A DNA stretch of 64,000 nucleotides. It comes from Serratia oryzae. GTDB taxonomy: Bacteria > Pseudomonadota > Gammaproteobacteria > Enterobacterales > Enterobacteriaceae. The stretch lies in NCBI RefSeq assembly GCF_001976145.1, contig NZ_MOXD01000008.1, positions 176,784-240,783 of the forward strand. Direction: 5' to 3'. Below, piece by piece: positions 32,460 through 43,941 of the stretch. Under the pieces are notes generated by a model. The model did no database searches, had not been told where the DNA came from, and saw nothing but the letters and a program-made list of their open reading frames with translations. A program made the position numbers and the translations under genes. Position 1 is the first letter of the stretch. The number at the start of each line of letters is the position of its first letter.

Positions 32460-33488
32460 ATGGCACACATTGTAACCCAAAACGCGGCGGATAGAGAAGA
32501 TTGGTTGCATCAACTCGCCGATGTTATTACCGATCCCGATGAACTACTGCATCTTTTATCGCTGAATACCCACCCGGAACTGCCGCAGGGGCGCGATGCC
32601 CGCCGTCTGTTTGCCCTGCGCGTGCCGCGCGCCTTTGCTGCGCGCATGCAGCCCGGCGATGCCAATGACCCACTGTTGCGCCAAGTGCTGACCGCCCGCG
32701 AAGAGTTTATCACGGCCCCCGGCTTCACCACCGATCCGCTGGATGAACAGCGCAGCGTGGTGCCGGGCCTGTTGCATAAATACCGCAACCGCGCCCTGCT
32801 GCTGGTGAAAGGCGGCTGTGCGGTCAATTGCCGCTACTGTTTCCGCCGCCATTTCCCGTATCAGGATAACCAGGGAAACAAGGCAAACTGGCGCCTAGCG
32901 CTGGAGTATATCCGCCAGCACCCGGAGCTGGATGAAATCATTTTCTCCGGTGGCGATCCGCTGATGGCCAAAGATCACGAACTTGCCTGGCTGATCGGGG
33001 AACTGGAAAGCATCCCGCACCTGAAACGCCTGCGGATTCATACGCGCTTGCCGGTGGTAATCCCTGCCCGTATTACCGCCGAGCTCTGCCAACGGCTGTC
33101 GGCATCGCGCCTACAGGTGCTGATGGTGACGCATATCAACCATGCCAACGAAATCGACCAGGAACTGCGTGAAAGTATGGCACAGCTTCGCAGCGCAGGC
33201 GTTACCCTGCTGAATCAGAGCGTGCTGCTGCGCGGCATCAACGACTGTGCCGACACGCTGGCCGCACTGAGTAACGCGCTATTTGATGCCGGGATCCTGC
33301 CCTACTACCTACACGTCTTGGACAAAGTCCAGGGAGCTGCTCACTTTATGGTTAGCGATGATGAAGCGCGCATGATTATGAAAGGCCTGTTGAGCAAGGT
33401 TTCTGGCTATCTGGTGCCACGCCTGGCGCGTGAAGTGGGCGGTGAGCCCAGCAAAACCCCGTTAGATCTGCGCCTGACGCAAGAGTGA
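32460..33488 (+). CDS. epmB: EF-P lysine 2,3-aminomutase EpmB
   Basis: A 342-residue radical SAM enzyme that converts (S)-alpha-lysine to (R)-beta-lysine for EF-P modification. The radical SAM cluster motif CAVNCRYCFRRHFPY lies near residue 120. FSGGDPLMAKD near 161 and the PLP-binding region near the C-terminus (YYLHVLDKVQGAAHF) follow the lysine 2,3-aminomutase family. Divergent from efp. Confidence 0.96.
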   Translation: MAHIVTQNAADREDWLHQLADVITDPDELLHLLSLNTHPELPQGRDARRLFALRVPRAFAARMQPGDANDPLLRQVLTAREEFITAPGFTTDPLDEQRSVVPGLLHKYRNRALLLVKGGCAVNCRYCFRRHFPYQDNQGNKANWRLALEYIRQHPELDEIIFSGGDPLMAKDHELAWLIGELESIPHLKRLRIHTRLPVVIPARITAELCQRLSASRLQVLMVTHINHANEIDQELRESMAQLRSAGVTLLNQSVLLRGINDCADTLAALSNALFDAGILPYYLHVLDKVQGAAHFMVSDDEARMIMKGLLSKVSGYLVPRLAREVGGEPSKTPLDLRLTQE

Positions 33489-33544
33489 TCGCTTAGAGGA
33501 ATGCCTGGGCATTCCTCTCGATTATGCACGACGCCGAGTGCGCA

Positions 33545-33889
33545 TCATGGACACTTATAAACCTGGCCGACCATTTTGCTGTCGAGCGGCGCAAAACTTG
33601 AGAGCAGGTTCTGGCTTGGGCTGCTCGCCCCATAAATCACGTTACCCCCCATGGCCGCCGCTTTGTTGCGCAGATCGTTAGCGGCACCGCGCATTGAGCT
33701 GCCTTCACCGCCGGAACCCGACAGCCAGTTACTCTGCGAACCGGTCACTTCGCCCATCAACTGGCATTCGGCAGCCGGTTTGGTGTCGGTGAATTTGATT
33801 TGCTGACCTGCGGCGGTCAGTTCATTAGAGCTGCTGCAACCTGCCAGCAGCAATGCTGCTGATAGACCCAGTAAGGCTTTAATCCGCAT
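33545..33889 (-). CDS. yjeI: Small DUF4156-type lipoprotein (YjeI-like)
   Basis: A 114-residue secreted lipoprotein. Start ATG 33887-33889 (MRIKALLGLSAALLLAGCSS) with GGGGAACAAA upstream; LLAGC is a good lipobox (Cys18). The mature part is Ser/Gly-rich (WLSGSGGEGSSMRGAANDLR) with a conserved NKAAAMGGNVIYG. In E. coli yjeI lies at this place between epmB/efp and groES. Function unknown. Confidence 0.85.
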   Translation of the reverse strand: MRIKALLGLSAALLLAGCSSSNELTAAGQQIKFTDTKPAAECQLMGEVTGSQSNWLSGSGGEGSSMRGAANDLRNKAAAMGGNVIYGASSPSQNLLSSFAPLDSKMVGQVYKCP

Positions 33890-34319
33890 TTTGTTCCCCA
33901 TATGATGTTGAGAATTAAGCAAAAGCTGATCGGTAAGGGTAAATATACCCGACGGTGGGTATCGTTTTTAAGCATCCGTTGCCACTGATGCCTGTTCAGC
34001 CCCCTAAGCAACGACCAATAAGCCCTCAGTTTACACGCTAAATCAGCCCGGTCTGCAAAAATATCATCCAATACGGTGCGGCAGCGCTCGCAAAATCAAA
34101 ACCCGCATTCAACCGCAGGCCTCAGACAACCTCACACCCATTCAGCCGCCGTCGTCGCCACCTGCTCCATCTGGGTGATCCTCTCCACTAACATCGATCG
34201 CAAAAAGAAACCGTCCTTTCATCGGTATGGTTAATATCGGTCTGGCTGAGCAAGTGTTTATGCCGAACAGAAAATAAACTCATCCTGATTGGCTAAATGA
34301 GGGAATTAGAGAGATAAAA
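33890..34319. other. Intergenic region between yjeI and the groL terminator
   Basis: About 430 bp without a convincing gene. It holds the presumed yjeI promoter and one hairpin with a T run at 33945-33969 (separate entry). Nothing else was recognised. Confidence 0.5.
33945..33969 (+). terminator. Orphan hairpin with T run
   Basis: ATACCC-GACGGT-GGGTAT followed by CGTTTTT on the plus strand. No plus-strand gene lies directly upstream (epmB ends 450 bp away). It could end a small RNA antisense to yjeI or be chance; the 6 bp stem is short. Confidence 0.3.
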
Positions 34320-34348
34320 AAACCCCGGCCATCTCTGACCGGGGTTTT
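34319..34348 (-). terminator. Rho-independent terminator of groSL
   Basis: On the minus strand AACCCCGGTC / GGCCGGGGTT with an AGAGAT loop and a run of seven T, starting about 25 bp after the groL stop. Confidence 0.92.
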
Positions 34349-34373
34349 CAACACACAAAAGAGTGGGGGAGGA

Positions 34374-36029
<1,656 letters not shown>

Positions 36030-36061
36030 TCAACTCGTTCAGTTCAGAAAGATATAAAGCG

Positions 36062-36358
36062 TTATTTCGCTTCCACAATTGCCAGAATGTCGCTTTCGGA
36101 CATGATCAACACTTCTTCATTGTCGATCTTCTCTGCTTTCACGCCGTAACCGTCGTTGAAAATTACGATATCACCTACTTTCACATCCAGCGGCTGAATG
36201 CTGCCACTTTCCAGAACACGTCCTTTACCTACTGCTACAACTTCACCACGAGTGGATTTACCCGCTGCAGAGCCAGTCAGAACGATGCCGCCAGCAGATT
36301 TTGATTCAACTTCTTTGCGCTTGACGATAACGCGGTCATGCAATGGACGAATACTCAT
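36062..36358 (-). CDS. groS: Co-chaperonin GroES
   Basis: A 98-residue co-chaperonin. Start ATG 36356-36358 ([20 protein letters not shown]) with AGGAG upstream; an in-frame start 48 bases earlier is not supported. The mobile loop [20 protein letters not shown] is present. One residue (Lys) longer at the C-terminus than the 97-residue E. coli protein. Confidence 0.98.
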   Translation of the reverse strand: MSIRPLHDRVIVKRKEVESKSAGGIVLTGSAAGKSTRGEVVAVGKGRVLESGSIQPLDVKVGDIVIFNDGYGVKAEKIDNEEVLIMSESDILAIVEAK

Positions 36359-36434
36359 TGAACGCTCTCCTGTAAGAAGGTCTCTATCAGATTTAGGGTT
36401 GTTCACCGGTTATCATACCGGCCTCGTGGGATTT

Positions 36435-36466
36435 GAAATGGGGGCGTTCCATCCCTCTTCAAGGGG
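36435..36466 (-). promoter_or_regulatory. Sigma-32 heat-shock promoter of groSL
   Basis: On the minus strand CCCCTTGAAG (36457-36466), a 13-base spacer, then CCCCATTTC (36435-36443). This matches the RpoH consensus CTTGAA-N13-CCCCAT and is nearly the same as the E. coli groE promoter. It lies about 77 bases upstream of the groS ATG. Confidence 0.93.
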
Positions 36467-36518
36467 CAAGATCAAAAAAATTTTTGTTTTGATGGCAGAG
36501 ATTGCTGGCGCTGCTAGC

Positions 36519-36542
36519 AAAAACGCGGCCAAGATGGCCGCG
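36519..36542 (-). terminator. Rho-independent terminator of fxsA
   Basis: On the minus strand CGCGGCCA-TCT-TGGCCGCG followed by TTTTTG, about 15 bp after the fxsA stop. Confidence 0.88.
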
Positions 36543-36556
36543 CTTAGGGAATTCAC

Positions 36557-37048
36557 TTAGCGATCGTCAGGTTTGTTACGATCGTCCGGTTGGTGATCCA
36601 GCGTGTAGCGCTCATCGTCTTTACGCTGGAACTCACCATCGAAGGTGTTGCCATTGGCGGCACCGCCGCCCTGGCTCCACCTTGCGGAACGATAGACAGA
36701 AAGATGCGGCATCAGCTTCAACGTCAGGGATTTCTGCACTGGCGGCAGCAACAGCAGCAAACCGAGGAAATCGGTGAAAAAACCCGGCACCAGCAGCAAA
36801 AATCCGGCCAGCACCAGAGAAACGCTTTTCACCATCTCTGCCGCCGGGCTTTCACCTGCTGCCAGCTTTTGCTGCATCTGGATGAAGGTTTTCATTCCCT
36901 GATTACGCACCAGAGAAACCCCTACGCAAGAGGTAAACACCACCAGCAGCAGGGTGACGGCCACGCCAAGCACAGCTGCCACTTTGATAAATAACGATAT
37001 CTCTATGTAGGCAAACAGAAATATCAACAGTAACGGTAACAAGCGCAC
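36557..37048 (-). CDS. fxsA: FxsA family membrane protein
   Basis: A 163-residue inner-membrane protein with about three hydrophobic segments (5-22, 25-45, 75-100) and a polar, Asp/Arg-rich tail. In E. coli its overproduction relieves F-plasmid exclusion of phage T7; its normal role is not settled. GTG start at 37048 with GGAG six bases upstream. Lies between groS and aspA in the usual order. Confidence 0.92.
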   Translation of the reverse strand: MRLLPLLLIFLFAYIEISLFIKVAAVLGVAVTLLLVVFTSCVGVSLVRNQGMKTFIQMQQKLAAGESPAAEMVKSVSLVLAGFLLLVPGFFTDFLGLLLLLPPVQKSLTLKLMPHLSVYRSARWSQGGGAANGNTFDGEFQRKDDERYTLDHQPDDRNKPDDR

Positions 37049-37396
37049 CGGGTTCTCCTATCAGTAGAGTCGGCATACCCACCCGGTGGTGCATACGCGC
37101 AGTAATGGAGCCTGCAACAGGCTAACCCTTCTAGAATGGGGCCTGCCGCGCGTTATTTCAACCAGCCAGATTTTTTTTACTAAAGTTATTAAGCGTGAAA
37201 CAGATCACAGAACGCAAAAGCTCTGGTTTTCTGAAACACCAGATAGTGATCTGCGTTCATTCATTTATTACCAAGCAGCATATGATCTGGGTTGTAACAA
37301 TCGATGCGGTCAATACTTCCGCACTTGAAGCTCTCGGCAACATAATTTCGTTAACAAGCAAATAATTAATTCGGCAGCAACATAGAGAAGGTTCTC
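37049..37396. other. Divergent fxsA/aspA intergenic region
   Basis: About 350 bp without a convincing gene. It contains a CRP-type site (separate entry) and AT-rich promoter-like sequence at 37330-37370 (GCAACATAATTTCG, AATAATTAATTCGG). I could not fix the aspA start point. Confidence 0.5.
37194..37209 (+). promoter_or_regulatory. CRP-type operator upstream of aspA
   Basis: CGTGA-AACAGA-TCACA matches the CRP consensus TGTGA-N6-TCACA with one mismatch. The site is about 190 bp before the aspA start. aspA is catabolite-controlled in E. coli, so CRP activation is plausible. Confidence 0.7.
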
Positions 37397-38833
37397 ATGT
37401 CAAACAACATTCGTATCGAAGAAGACCTGTTAGGAACACGTGAAGTCCCCGCAGAAGCCTACTATGGTGTTCATACTCTGCGTGCGATTGAAAACTTCTA
37501 CATCAGCAACAGTAAAATCAGCGACGTTCCAGAGTTTGTACGCGGCATGGTAATGGTAAAAAAAGCCGCGGCAATGGCCAATAAAGAGCTAAAAACCATT
37601 CCACGCAAAATCGCCGATACCATCATCCAGGCCTGTGATGAAGTGCTGGATAAAGGCAAATGCATGGACCAATTCCCGGTGGATGTGTTTCAGGGCGGTG
37701 CTGGCACCTCACTGAACATGAACACCAACGAAGTTCTGGCGAATATCGGCCTGGAGTTAATGGGCCACCAAAAGGGTGAATATCAATACCTGAACCCGAA
37801 CGATCATCTCAACAAATGCCAATCCACCAACGATGCCTACCCTACCGGCTTCCGTATTGCGGTATACGCATCCAATCAGAAACTGATCGACGCCATCAAC
37901 CAACTGCGTGAAGGCTTTGATCGCAAGGCTAAAGAGTTCGAAACCATCCTGAAGATGGGCCGTACCCAGTTGCAGGACGCGGTGCCAATGACACTGGGCC
38001 AGGAGTTCCGTGCGTTCAGCGTGCTATTGAATGAAGAAACCCGCAACCTGCACCGCACAGCGGAATTGCTGCTGGAAGTCAACCTGGGTGCTACGGCGAT
38101 CGGTACTGCGCTGAACACCCCGGAAGGCTACCAGCAACTGGCCGTGCAGAAACTGGCAGAAGTCAGTAACCTGCCGGTGGTTCCTGCCGAAGACCTGATC
38201 GAAGCCACCTCCGACTGCGGTGCTTACGTGATGGTGCACAGCGCGCTGAAACGTCTGGCAGTGAAGCTTTCTAAGATCTGTAACGACCTGCGCCTGCTGT
38301 CTTCCGGCCCGCGCGCTGGCCTGAATGAAATCAACCTGCCTGAGCTGCAGGCCGGTTCCTCTATCATGCCAGCCAAAGTGAACCCGGTGATCCCAGAAGT
38401 GGTGAATCAGGTGTGCTTTAAGGTGATCGGTAACGATACTTGCGTTACCATGGCGGCCGAAGCGGGCCAGTTGCAGTTGAACGTGATGGAACCGGTGATC
38501 GGCCAGGCCATGTTTGAGTCAATCCACATCCTGACCAACGCCTGTTACAACCTGCTGGAAAAATGCATTAATGGTATTACCGCGAATAAAGAAGTGTGTG
38601 AGCACTACGTGTTCAACTCTATCGGTATCGTGACCTATCTGAACCCATTCATTGGCCACCATAACGGTGACATTGTCGGCAAGATTTGTGCTGAAACCGG
38701 TAAGAGCGTGCGTGAAGTGGTGCTGGAGCGCGGGCTACTCACCGAAGCTGAGCTGGATGATATTTTCTCTGTGCAGAACCTGATGCACCCAGCCTATAAA
38801 GCGAAACGTTATACAGATGAAAATGAACAATAA
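37397..38833 (+). CDS. aspA: Aspartate ammonia-lyase
   Basis: A 478-residue tetrameric lyase (fumarase/aspartase superfamily) that turns L-aspartate into fumarate and ammonia. Signature loop [19 protein letters not shown] near residue 318; catalytic region [11 protein letters not shown] near 140. AGAAGG upstream of the ATG. Together with dcuA downstream it supplies fumarate for frdABCD. Confidence 0.97.
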   Translation: MSNNIRIEEDLLGTREVPAEAYYGVHTLRAIENFYISNSKISDVPEFVRGMVMVKKAAAMANKELKTIPRKIADTIIQACDEVLDKGKCMDQFPVDVFQGGAGTSLNMNTNEVLANIGLELMGHQKGEYQYLNPNDHLNKCQSTNDAYPTGFRIAVYASNQKLIDAINQLREGFDRKAKEFETILKMGRTQLQDAVPMTLGQEFRAFSVLLNEETRNLHRTAELLLEVNLGATAIGTALNTPEGYQQLAVQKLAEVSNLPVVPAEDLIEATSDCGAYVMVHSALKRLAVKLSKICNDLRLLSSGPRAGLNEINLPELQAGSSIMPAKVNPVIPEVVNQVCFKVIGNDTCVTMAAEAGQLQLNVMEPVIGQAMFESIHILTNACYNLLEKCINGITANKEVCEHYVFNSIGIVTYLNPFIGHHNGDIVGKICAETGKSVREVVLERGLLTEAELDDIFSVQNLMHPAYKAKRYTDENEQ

Positions 38834-38853
38834 TAGGCACATCCGGTAGCCTG

Positions 38854-38890
38854 AAAGGCACGCTAATCCTTTGGATAGCGTGCCTTTTTT
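38854..38890 (+). terminator. Rho-independent terminator between aspA and dcuA
   Basis: Stem AAAGGCACGCTA / TAGCGTGCCTTT with a 10-base loop and a following T run, about 20 bp after the aspA stop. Some read-through into dcuA is expected from the E. coli arrangement. Confidence 0.9.
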
Positions 38891-38957
38891 CTTTCCGGCT
38901 TCCACAACTTATTAACTTTCTGTTTTCATAAATTCTTCACTTTAAGGGGTAAACACT

Positions 38958-40259
38958 ATGTTAGTCGTGGAGTTAGTGATCGTTCTGCTGGCCATCTTCC
39001 TGGGAGCTAGGCTAGGCGGCATCGGCATCGGCTTTGCAGGGGGCCTTGGGGTGCTGGTGCTGGCGATGATTGGCGTCAAACCAGGCAGCATTCCTTTCGA
39101 CGTTATTTCTATCATTATGGCGGTGATTGCCGCGATCGCCGCCATGCAGGTGGCTGGCGGGATGGATTATCTGGTGCAGCAAACCGAAAAACTGCTGCGC
39201 AAGAACCCAAAATACATCACCATTCTGGCACCGATCGTCACCTATTTTCTGACCATCTTTGCCGGCACCGGTAATATCTCCCTCTCCGCACTGCCGGTAA
39301 TTGCCGAAGTGGCCAAAGAGCAGGGCATCAAGCCTTGCCGCCCGCTGTCTACCGCCGTGGTTTCTGCGCAGATCGCCATTACCGCCTCGCCAATCTCCGC
39401 CGCAGTGGTTTACATGTCTTCGGTGATGGAAGGGCACGGGGTGAGCTATCTGCACCTCCTCATGGTGGTCATTCCTTCCACCTTCCTCGCAGTGCTGCTG
39501 ATGTCACTGCTGGTTACCTGGTTGTTTGACTCCAAGCTGTCTGACGATCCGGTCTATCAAAAACGCTTCGAAGAAGGCCTAATCACCCTGCGCGGTGACC
39601 AGGTTATGGAGATTAAACCACGGGCCAAAATGTCGGTACTGCTGTTCCTGGCGGGCGTACTGTGCGTGGTGGCTTATGCCATCATCAACAGCCCAAGCAT
39701 GGGCCTGGTGGCAACACCGCTGATGAACACCACTAACGCCATTCTGATCATCATGCTGAGCGTGGCCACCCTGACTACCATTCTGTGCCGCGTCGACACC
39801 GATCTGGTGCTGAATTCCAGCACCTTCAAAGCCGGGATGAGCGCCTGTATCTGTATTCTGGGCGTCGCCTGGCTGGGTGATACCTTCGTGCAGGCCAACC
39901 TCGACTGGATCAAAGAGACTGCGGGTACCGTCATCCAGTCACACCCTTGGCTGCTGGCAGTGATCTTCTTCTTCTGCTCTGCGCTGCTGTACTCTCAGGC
40001 GGCAACCGCCAAGGCGCTGATGCCAATGGCGCTGGCGCTGAACGTCACGCCGCTGACCGCCATCGCCTCCTTTGCTGCCGTTTCCGGCCTGTTCATTCTG
40101 CCAACCTACCCAACATTGGTCGCGGCGGTGCAGATGGACGATACCGGCACTACGCGCATCGGGCGCTTTGTGTTTAACCATCCGTTCTTCATTCCCGGCA
40201 CCTTGGGCGTGGTGTTCGCGGTGGTGTTCGGCTTCCTGATTGGCAGCGTTATTCTGTAA
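38958..40259 (+). CDS. dcuA: C4-dicarboxylate antiporter DcuA
   Basis: A 433-residue polytopic membrane protein with about 10-12 hydrophobic segments. It exchanges aspartate or fumarate for succinate; the Dcu family signature includes FAGTGNISLSALPVIAEVAKE near 95. ATG preceded by AAGGGG. Located directly after aspA as in E. coli. Confidence 0.96.
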   Translation: MLVVELVIVLLAIFLGARLGGIGIGFAGGLGVLVLAMIGVKPGSIPFDVISIIMAVIAAIAAMQVAGGMDYLVQQTEKLLRKNPKYITILAPIVTYFLTIFAGTGNISLSALPVIAEVAKEQGIKPCRPLSTAVVSAQIAITASPISAAVVYMSSVMEGHGVSYLHLLMVVIPSTFLAVLLMSLLVTWLFDSKLSDDPVYQKRFEEGLITLRGDQVMEIKPRAKMSVLLFLAGVLCVVAYAIINSPSMGLVATPLMNTTNAILIIMLSVATLTTILCRVDTDLVLNSSTFKAGMSACICILGVAWLGDTFVQANLDWIKETAGTVIQSHPWLLAVIFFFCSALLYSQAATAKALMPMALALNVTPLTAIASFAAVSGLFILPTYPTLVAAVQMDDTGTTRIGRFVFNHPFFIPGTLGVVFAVVFGFLIGSVIL

Positions 40260-40266
40260 TCCTCAG

Positions 40267-40290
40267 GCGGGGCTGCGGCCCCGCTTCTCC
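40267..40290 (+). terminator. Hairpin terminator after dcuA
   Basis: GCGGGGC-TGCG-GCCCCGC followed by TTCTCC, 8 bp past the dcuA stop. The T tract is imperfect. Confidence 0.65.
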
Positions 40291-40385
40291 CCACTCATTT
40301 CCCCGTTGGTGATAAACTCGCCTTCTAGCCAGGCTGGCTTCAGGGTATAGTGCCCTGTTGATAATCTGGTTGAGAGGGGCTGAAG

Positions 40386-40709
40386 ATGTCCGATTGCGAA
40401 GCTATCGTCATACTCTGTACCACACCCGATGAAGCGACCGCGCAAGACCTGGCGGCACGCGTGCTGGGGGAGAAACTGGCAGCCTGCGCCACGCTGCTGC
40501 CCGGCGCATCCTCGCTATACTACTGGGAAGGGAAACTGGAACAGGAATATGAAGTGCAGATGCTGTTCAAAAGCGATCGTCAGCATCAGCAAGCCTTGCT
40601 CGCCTACCTGAAACAACATCATCCGTATCAAACGCCCGAGTTGTTGGTGTTGCCGGTGATGGCTGGAGATAAAGATTACCTGTCATGGATCAACGCCTCA
40701 TTAAGCTGA
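40386..40709 (+). CDS. cutA: Divalent-cation tolerance protein CutA
   Basis: A 107-residue trimeric ferredoxin-like protein implicated in copper tolerance. [22 protein letters not shown] is the family motif (about 33-54), and the end [14 protein letters not shown] is also typical. ATG preceded by GAGAGGGG. Overlaps dsbD by 25 bases. Confidence 0.95.
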   Translation: MSDCEAIVILCTTPDEATAQDLAARVLGEKLAACATLLPGASSLYYWEGKLEQEYEVQMLFKSDRQHQQALLAYLKQHHPYQTPELLVLPVMAGDKDYLSWINASLS

Positions 40710-42394
40710 TATTGCTGCTCTGCAGCCTGTTTTTCCTGCCGCAACCAGTTCAGGCCTCGCTGTTCGGCCAAAGCGGCGGTAACCCGTTCGTGCCTGTCGA
40801 TCAGGCGTTCACCTTCGATTTTAAACAGCAAGCCAACCAGTTGACCCTGAACTGGCAGATCCGGCCAGGTTATTACCTGTATCGCCAGCAAATCAAACTG
40901 GTTCCGCAACAGGCAACGCTCGGCCAGTTTGAGCTGCCTGCCGGGTTGGCGCACAAAGACGAGTTCTTTGGCGAGACGGCGATTTTCAAGCAGCAGCTGA
41001 CGCTGAACATCCCATTACTGCGGGCCGACGCCAGCGGTAGCCTGAGCGTGACGTATCAAGGCTGTGCCGCCGCCGGTTTCTGTTACCCGCCAGAAACCCG
41101 CGTGATCCCACTCAGCGCCGTGGCTGCGGCCACGCAAGCCGCCACTCCGGCCGAAACGGTGCCAGCCAACCTGCCGTTCTCACCGCTGTGGGCTTTGCTG
41201 CTGGGGATCGGCATTGCTTTCACCCCTTGCGTATTGCCGATGTATCCGCTGATTTCCGGCATCATTCTCGGCCGTGAACGGCCACACAGCAGCGGGCGGA
41301 TCCTGGTGCTGGCGGTGGTGTATGTACAGGGAATGGCGCTCACCTATACCTTGCTTGGCCTGGTGGTTGCCGCCGCCGGGCTGCAGTTCCAGGCCGCGCT
41401 GCAACACCCTTACGTGCTGATTGGGCTGTCGTTACTGTTTGTTGCCTTGGCTTTCTCCATGTTCGGCTGCTATTCCCTGCAACTGCCCTCCTCACTGCAA
41501 ACGCGGCTGGCAAGCTGGAGCAACACCCAGCAAGGCGGATCGCTGGCGGGCGTATTCATGATGGGCGCATTGGCCGGGCTAATCTGTTCCCCCTGCACCA
41601 CCGCCCCGCTCAGCGCGATCCTGCTGTACATCGCCCAAAGCGGCAATATGTGGGCCGGTGGCGGCACGCTATATCTTTATGCTTTGGGCATGGGCCTGCC
41701 GCTGGTGCTCGTCACGCTGTTCGGTAACCGTCTATTGCCACGCAGCGGTCCCTGGATGCAATACGTCAAAGAAGCCTTTGGCTTTGTGATCCTGGCGCTG
41801 CCGGTGTTCCTGCTTGAACGGGTGATGGGTGAAGTTTGGGGGCTGCGCCTGTGGAGCCTGCTCGGCGTCGCGTTCTTTGGCTGGGCGTTCGTGCTGAGCC
41901 TGAAGTCGTCCCGTGGTTGGGCACGCATCATGCAGCTAGTGTTACTGGTTGTGCTGGTGATCGCCGCTCGTCCATTGCAGGACTGGGCATTTGGCAGTTC
42001 CGCCGCAGCGCAGCAGGCCGCTCGGCCACACCCAATCTTCACCCGTATCAATAATGTTGAGCAACTTAACCTGGCGCTGCGGCAAGCACAGGGAAAACCC
42101 GTTATGCTGGATCTGTATGCAGACTGGTGCGTTGCCTGCAAAGAGTTTGAAAAGTACACCTTCAGCGATCCCGCGGTGCAATCGCAATTGGCCAGTATGG
42201 TGCTGTTACAGGCCGACGTAACTGCCAATAATGCCGAGCAGGTAGCGCTACTCAAACATTTACAGGTTCTGGGCCTGCCCACCATCCTGTTTTTTAACCA
42301 GACAGGTGAGGAGCTACCGGCTGCCCGCGTGACCGGTTTTATGAATGCATCGGCGTTCAGCGCACACTTGCAGCAGATCGTGAACCGACCGTAA
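40685..42394 (+). CDS. dsbD: Thiol:disulfide interchange protein DsbD
   Basis: A 569-residue inner-membrane protein that passes electrons from cytoplasmic thioredoxin to periplasmic DsbC, DsbG and CcmG. Signal peptide about 1-24. N-terminal periplasmic domain with the Cys pair in [12 protein letters not shown] (near 122-128); eight-helix beta domain with Cys in [10 protein letters not shown] (near 182) and [10 protein letters not shown] (near 302); C-terminal thioredoxin domain with [11 protein letters not shown] near 480. Start overlaps cutA by 25 bases, so translation is probably coupled. Confidence 0.96.
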   Translation: MDQRLIKLILLLCSLFFLPQPVQASLFGQSGGNPFVPVDQAFTFDFKQQANQLTLNWQIRPGYYLYRQQIKLVPQQATLGQFELPAGLAHKDEFFGETAIFKQQLTLNIPLLRADASGSLSVTYQGCAAAGFCYPPETRVIPLSAVAAATQAATPAETVPANLPFSPLWALLLGIGIAFTPCVLPMYPLISGIILGRERPHSSGRILVLAVVYVQGMALTYTLLGLVVAAAGLQFQAALQHPYVLIGLSLLFVALAFSMFGCYSLQLPSSLQTRLASWSNTQQGGSLAGVFMMGALAGLICSPCTTAPLSAILLYIAQSGNMWAGGGTLYLYALGMGLPLVLVTLFGNRLLPRSGPWMQYVKEAFGFVILALPVFLLERVMGEVWGLRLWSLLGVAFFGWAFVLSLKSSRGWARIMQLVLLVVLVIAARPLQDWAFGSSAAAQQAARPHPIFTRINNVEQLNLALRQAQGKPVMLDLYADWCVACKEFEKYTFSDPAVQSQLASMVLLQADVTANNAEQVALLKHLQVLGLPTILFFNQTGEELPAARVTGFMNASAFSAHLQQIVNRP

Positions 42395-42454
42395 TTGCTG
42401 TAGCGCAGACGACAGATATATTCAGGTTAAGAACATTTTTGGGAGGGAGCATAA

Positions 42455-43030
42455 ATGCAACGTGAACAGGTTCTCGATACCGCGTTGGAGCTGTTGGAAA
42501 AGCAAGGCCTGGCGACCACCACCTTGGAAATGCTGACAGAGAAGTTAGGTGTACAACTCAGCGATATGAAACCGTTCTGGCCGGATCGTGAAGCGCTGCT
42601 GTATGACTGCCTGCGTTATCACAGCCAACAGATAGATACCTGGCGCCGCCAGTTGCTGCTTGATGAAACACGCAGCCCACAGCAAAAGCTGTTGGCGCGC
42701 TATGACGTGTTGGCCGAGCATGTACGCAATGAACGCTACCCGGGCTGTTTGTTTATTGCTGCCTGCAGTTTCTTTCCGGCCCCCGATCACCCGATTCACC
42801 AATTGGCAGAACAACAGAAACAGACCTCGTTGGATTTCACCCGCGACCTGCTACGCGAAATGGAAGCGGACGACGCTGATGCCGTGGCACAGCAGATGGA
42901 GCTGGTGCAGGAAGGCTGTTTAAGCAAGCTGCTGATAAAAAGGCAGTTACAGGATGTCTCCGTTGCCAAGCGGTTAGCAGAAGATATTTTAAAAATTGCT
43001 CAATGCCGCAAGTATGGTGCGCTGAGTTAA
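42455..43030 (+). CDS. yjdC: TetR/AcrR-family transcriptional regulator YjdC
   Basis: A 191-residue regulator with N-terminal helix-turn-helix (about 5-50, [31 protein letters not shown]). The C-terminal domain has Cys residues in [13 protein letters not shown] near 96. GGGAGGGAGC precedes the ATG. In E. coli yjdC follows dsbD. Ligand and targets are not known to me. Confidence 0.9.
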   Translation: MQREQVLDTALELLEKQGLATTTLEMLTEKLGVQLSDMKPFWPDREALLYDCLRYHSQQIDTWRRQLLLDETRSPQQKLLARYDVLAEHVRNERYPGCLFIAACSFFPAPDHPIHQLAEQQKQTSLDFTRDLLREMEADDADAVAQQMELVQEGCLSKLLIKRQLQDVSVAKRLAEDILKIAQCRKYGALS

Positions 43031-43133
43031 GGCAACCGCATGTGCCTGTTGTGATCGCAGAGGCTGAATTCCACGCGTTTTGACTGAAAAGCCAGCAATT
43101 AACGCTGTTTTCGTATTTTTTGCCACAAAGCCG

Positions 43134-43162
43134 TTGACGCCGCACGGCCAATACGGTTTAAT
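43134..43162 (+). promoter_or_regulatory. Promoter of tRNA-Phe
   Basis: TTGACG, a 17-base spacer, TTTAAT, then the GC-rich discriminator GCGCCCCG. The 5' end of the tRNA is 11 bases past the -10. Confidence 0.8.
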
Positions 43163-43172
43163 GCGCCCCGTT

Positions 43173-43248
43173 GCCCGGATAGCTCAGTCGGTAGAGCAGG
43201 GGATTGAAAATCCCCGTGTCCTTGGTTCGATTCCGAGTCCGGGCACCA
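43173..43248 (+). tRNA. pheU: tRNA-Phe (GAA)
   Basis: A 76-base cloverleaf: acceptor GCCCGGA / TCCGGGC, D-loop AGCTCAGTCGGTAGAGC, anticodon arm GGGGATTGAAAATCCCC with anticodon GAA, T-arm GGTTCGATTCC, encoded ACCA. Its 3' end is a common integration site; an integrase remnant follows 130 bp downstream. The gene symbol is by E. coli analogy (pheU or pheV). Confidence 0.95.
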
Positions 43249-43257
43249 CTCATTTCA

Positions 43258-43284
43258 AACCCTCGCTTAGGCGGGGGTTTTTGC
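43258..43284 (+). terminator. Terminator of tRNA-Phe
   Basis: AACCCTCGC-TTAG-GCGGGGGTT followed by TTT, ten bases after the tRNA. Confidence 0.85.
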
Positions 43285-43377
43285 TTTCTGAGTCAACAAC
43301 TTGTTGGTTTATCAGTAATTACCTTTTTTTACTTTCCTCTGGCCCCGCTTCCCGGTGGTACAGAAAGGTGGTACAAA

Positions 43378-43941
43378 ATGAGCACTATGATACAACCAAC
43401 AAAGAACCGTTTCAGCGTTTACATCCTCCGTAAAGCCGTCCCTAGGCACCTGCAAGGCATCCTCAATAAACGTGAGATCAAGTTCACCCTTGATACCAAA
43501 GACGTGAGGGAGGCCATAGAACGTGCACTCGCAAAAATCATTCAGATCGACATGATGCTCAGGCTGGCAGAAAAGCAGCTTGAAGCGGAAGAGTCCTTAA
43601 CTGATGCCGATATCGAGATGATCGCTGGTGTATGGGCTTCACGTACCATGCAGAATGACGAGCGAATCCGGGCGCGATACCTCGTTGAAGATGTTCTCGG
43701 TGGTAAAACAGGAATGTTCCACTCGCCGGAAAACGACATCATTCACGACTGGCTGGAAGACCGCGAACGTAAGCCCGGCTACAAGTCAGAAACATGGCGG
43801 GCAGAACGAGACGAATCCATCTGCAAACTGATGACCATAGAGCTGGATGAAGCTCTAGAGCCTTATGAGATGGTTTCGCGTTCAGACCACAATCTTTGGC
43901 AAATCGCTGGATTTTGCCCTGGGCCACCGTTTGGGATTTAA
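43378..43941 (+). pseudogene. Truncated tyrosine integrase (N-terminal part only)
   Basis: A 187-residue reading frame starting MSTMIQPTKNRFSVYILRKA, with VPRHLQGILNKREIKFTLDTKD as in the N-terminal DUF6538-like arm-binding domain of site-specific recombinases beside tRNA genes. It is about half the length of a complete integrase. After QIAGF the frame ends in unrelated residues (CPGPPFGI). The SAM-like core-binding and catalytic domains (R...HxxR...Y) are absent. The frame is also open upstream into the tRNA, which is not coding. Likely a relic of the element that used the tRNA-Phe site. Confidence 0.75.

Noticed and set aside
43204..43377. Upstream in-frame extension of the integrase fragment into tRNA-Phe
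   Set aside because: It would translate the tRNA and its terminator; the ATG at 43378 fits the family N-terminus.
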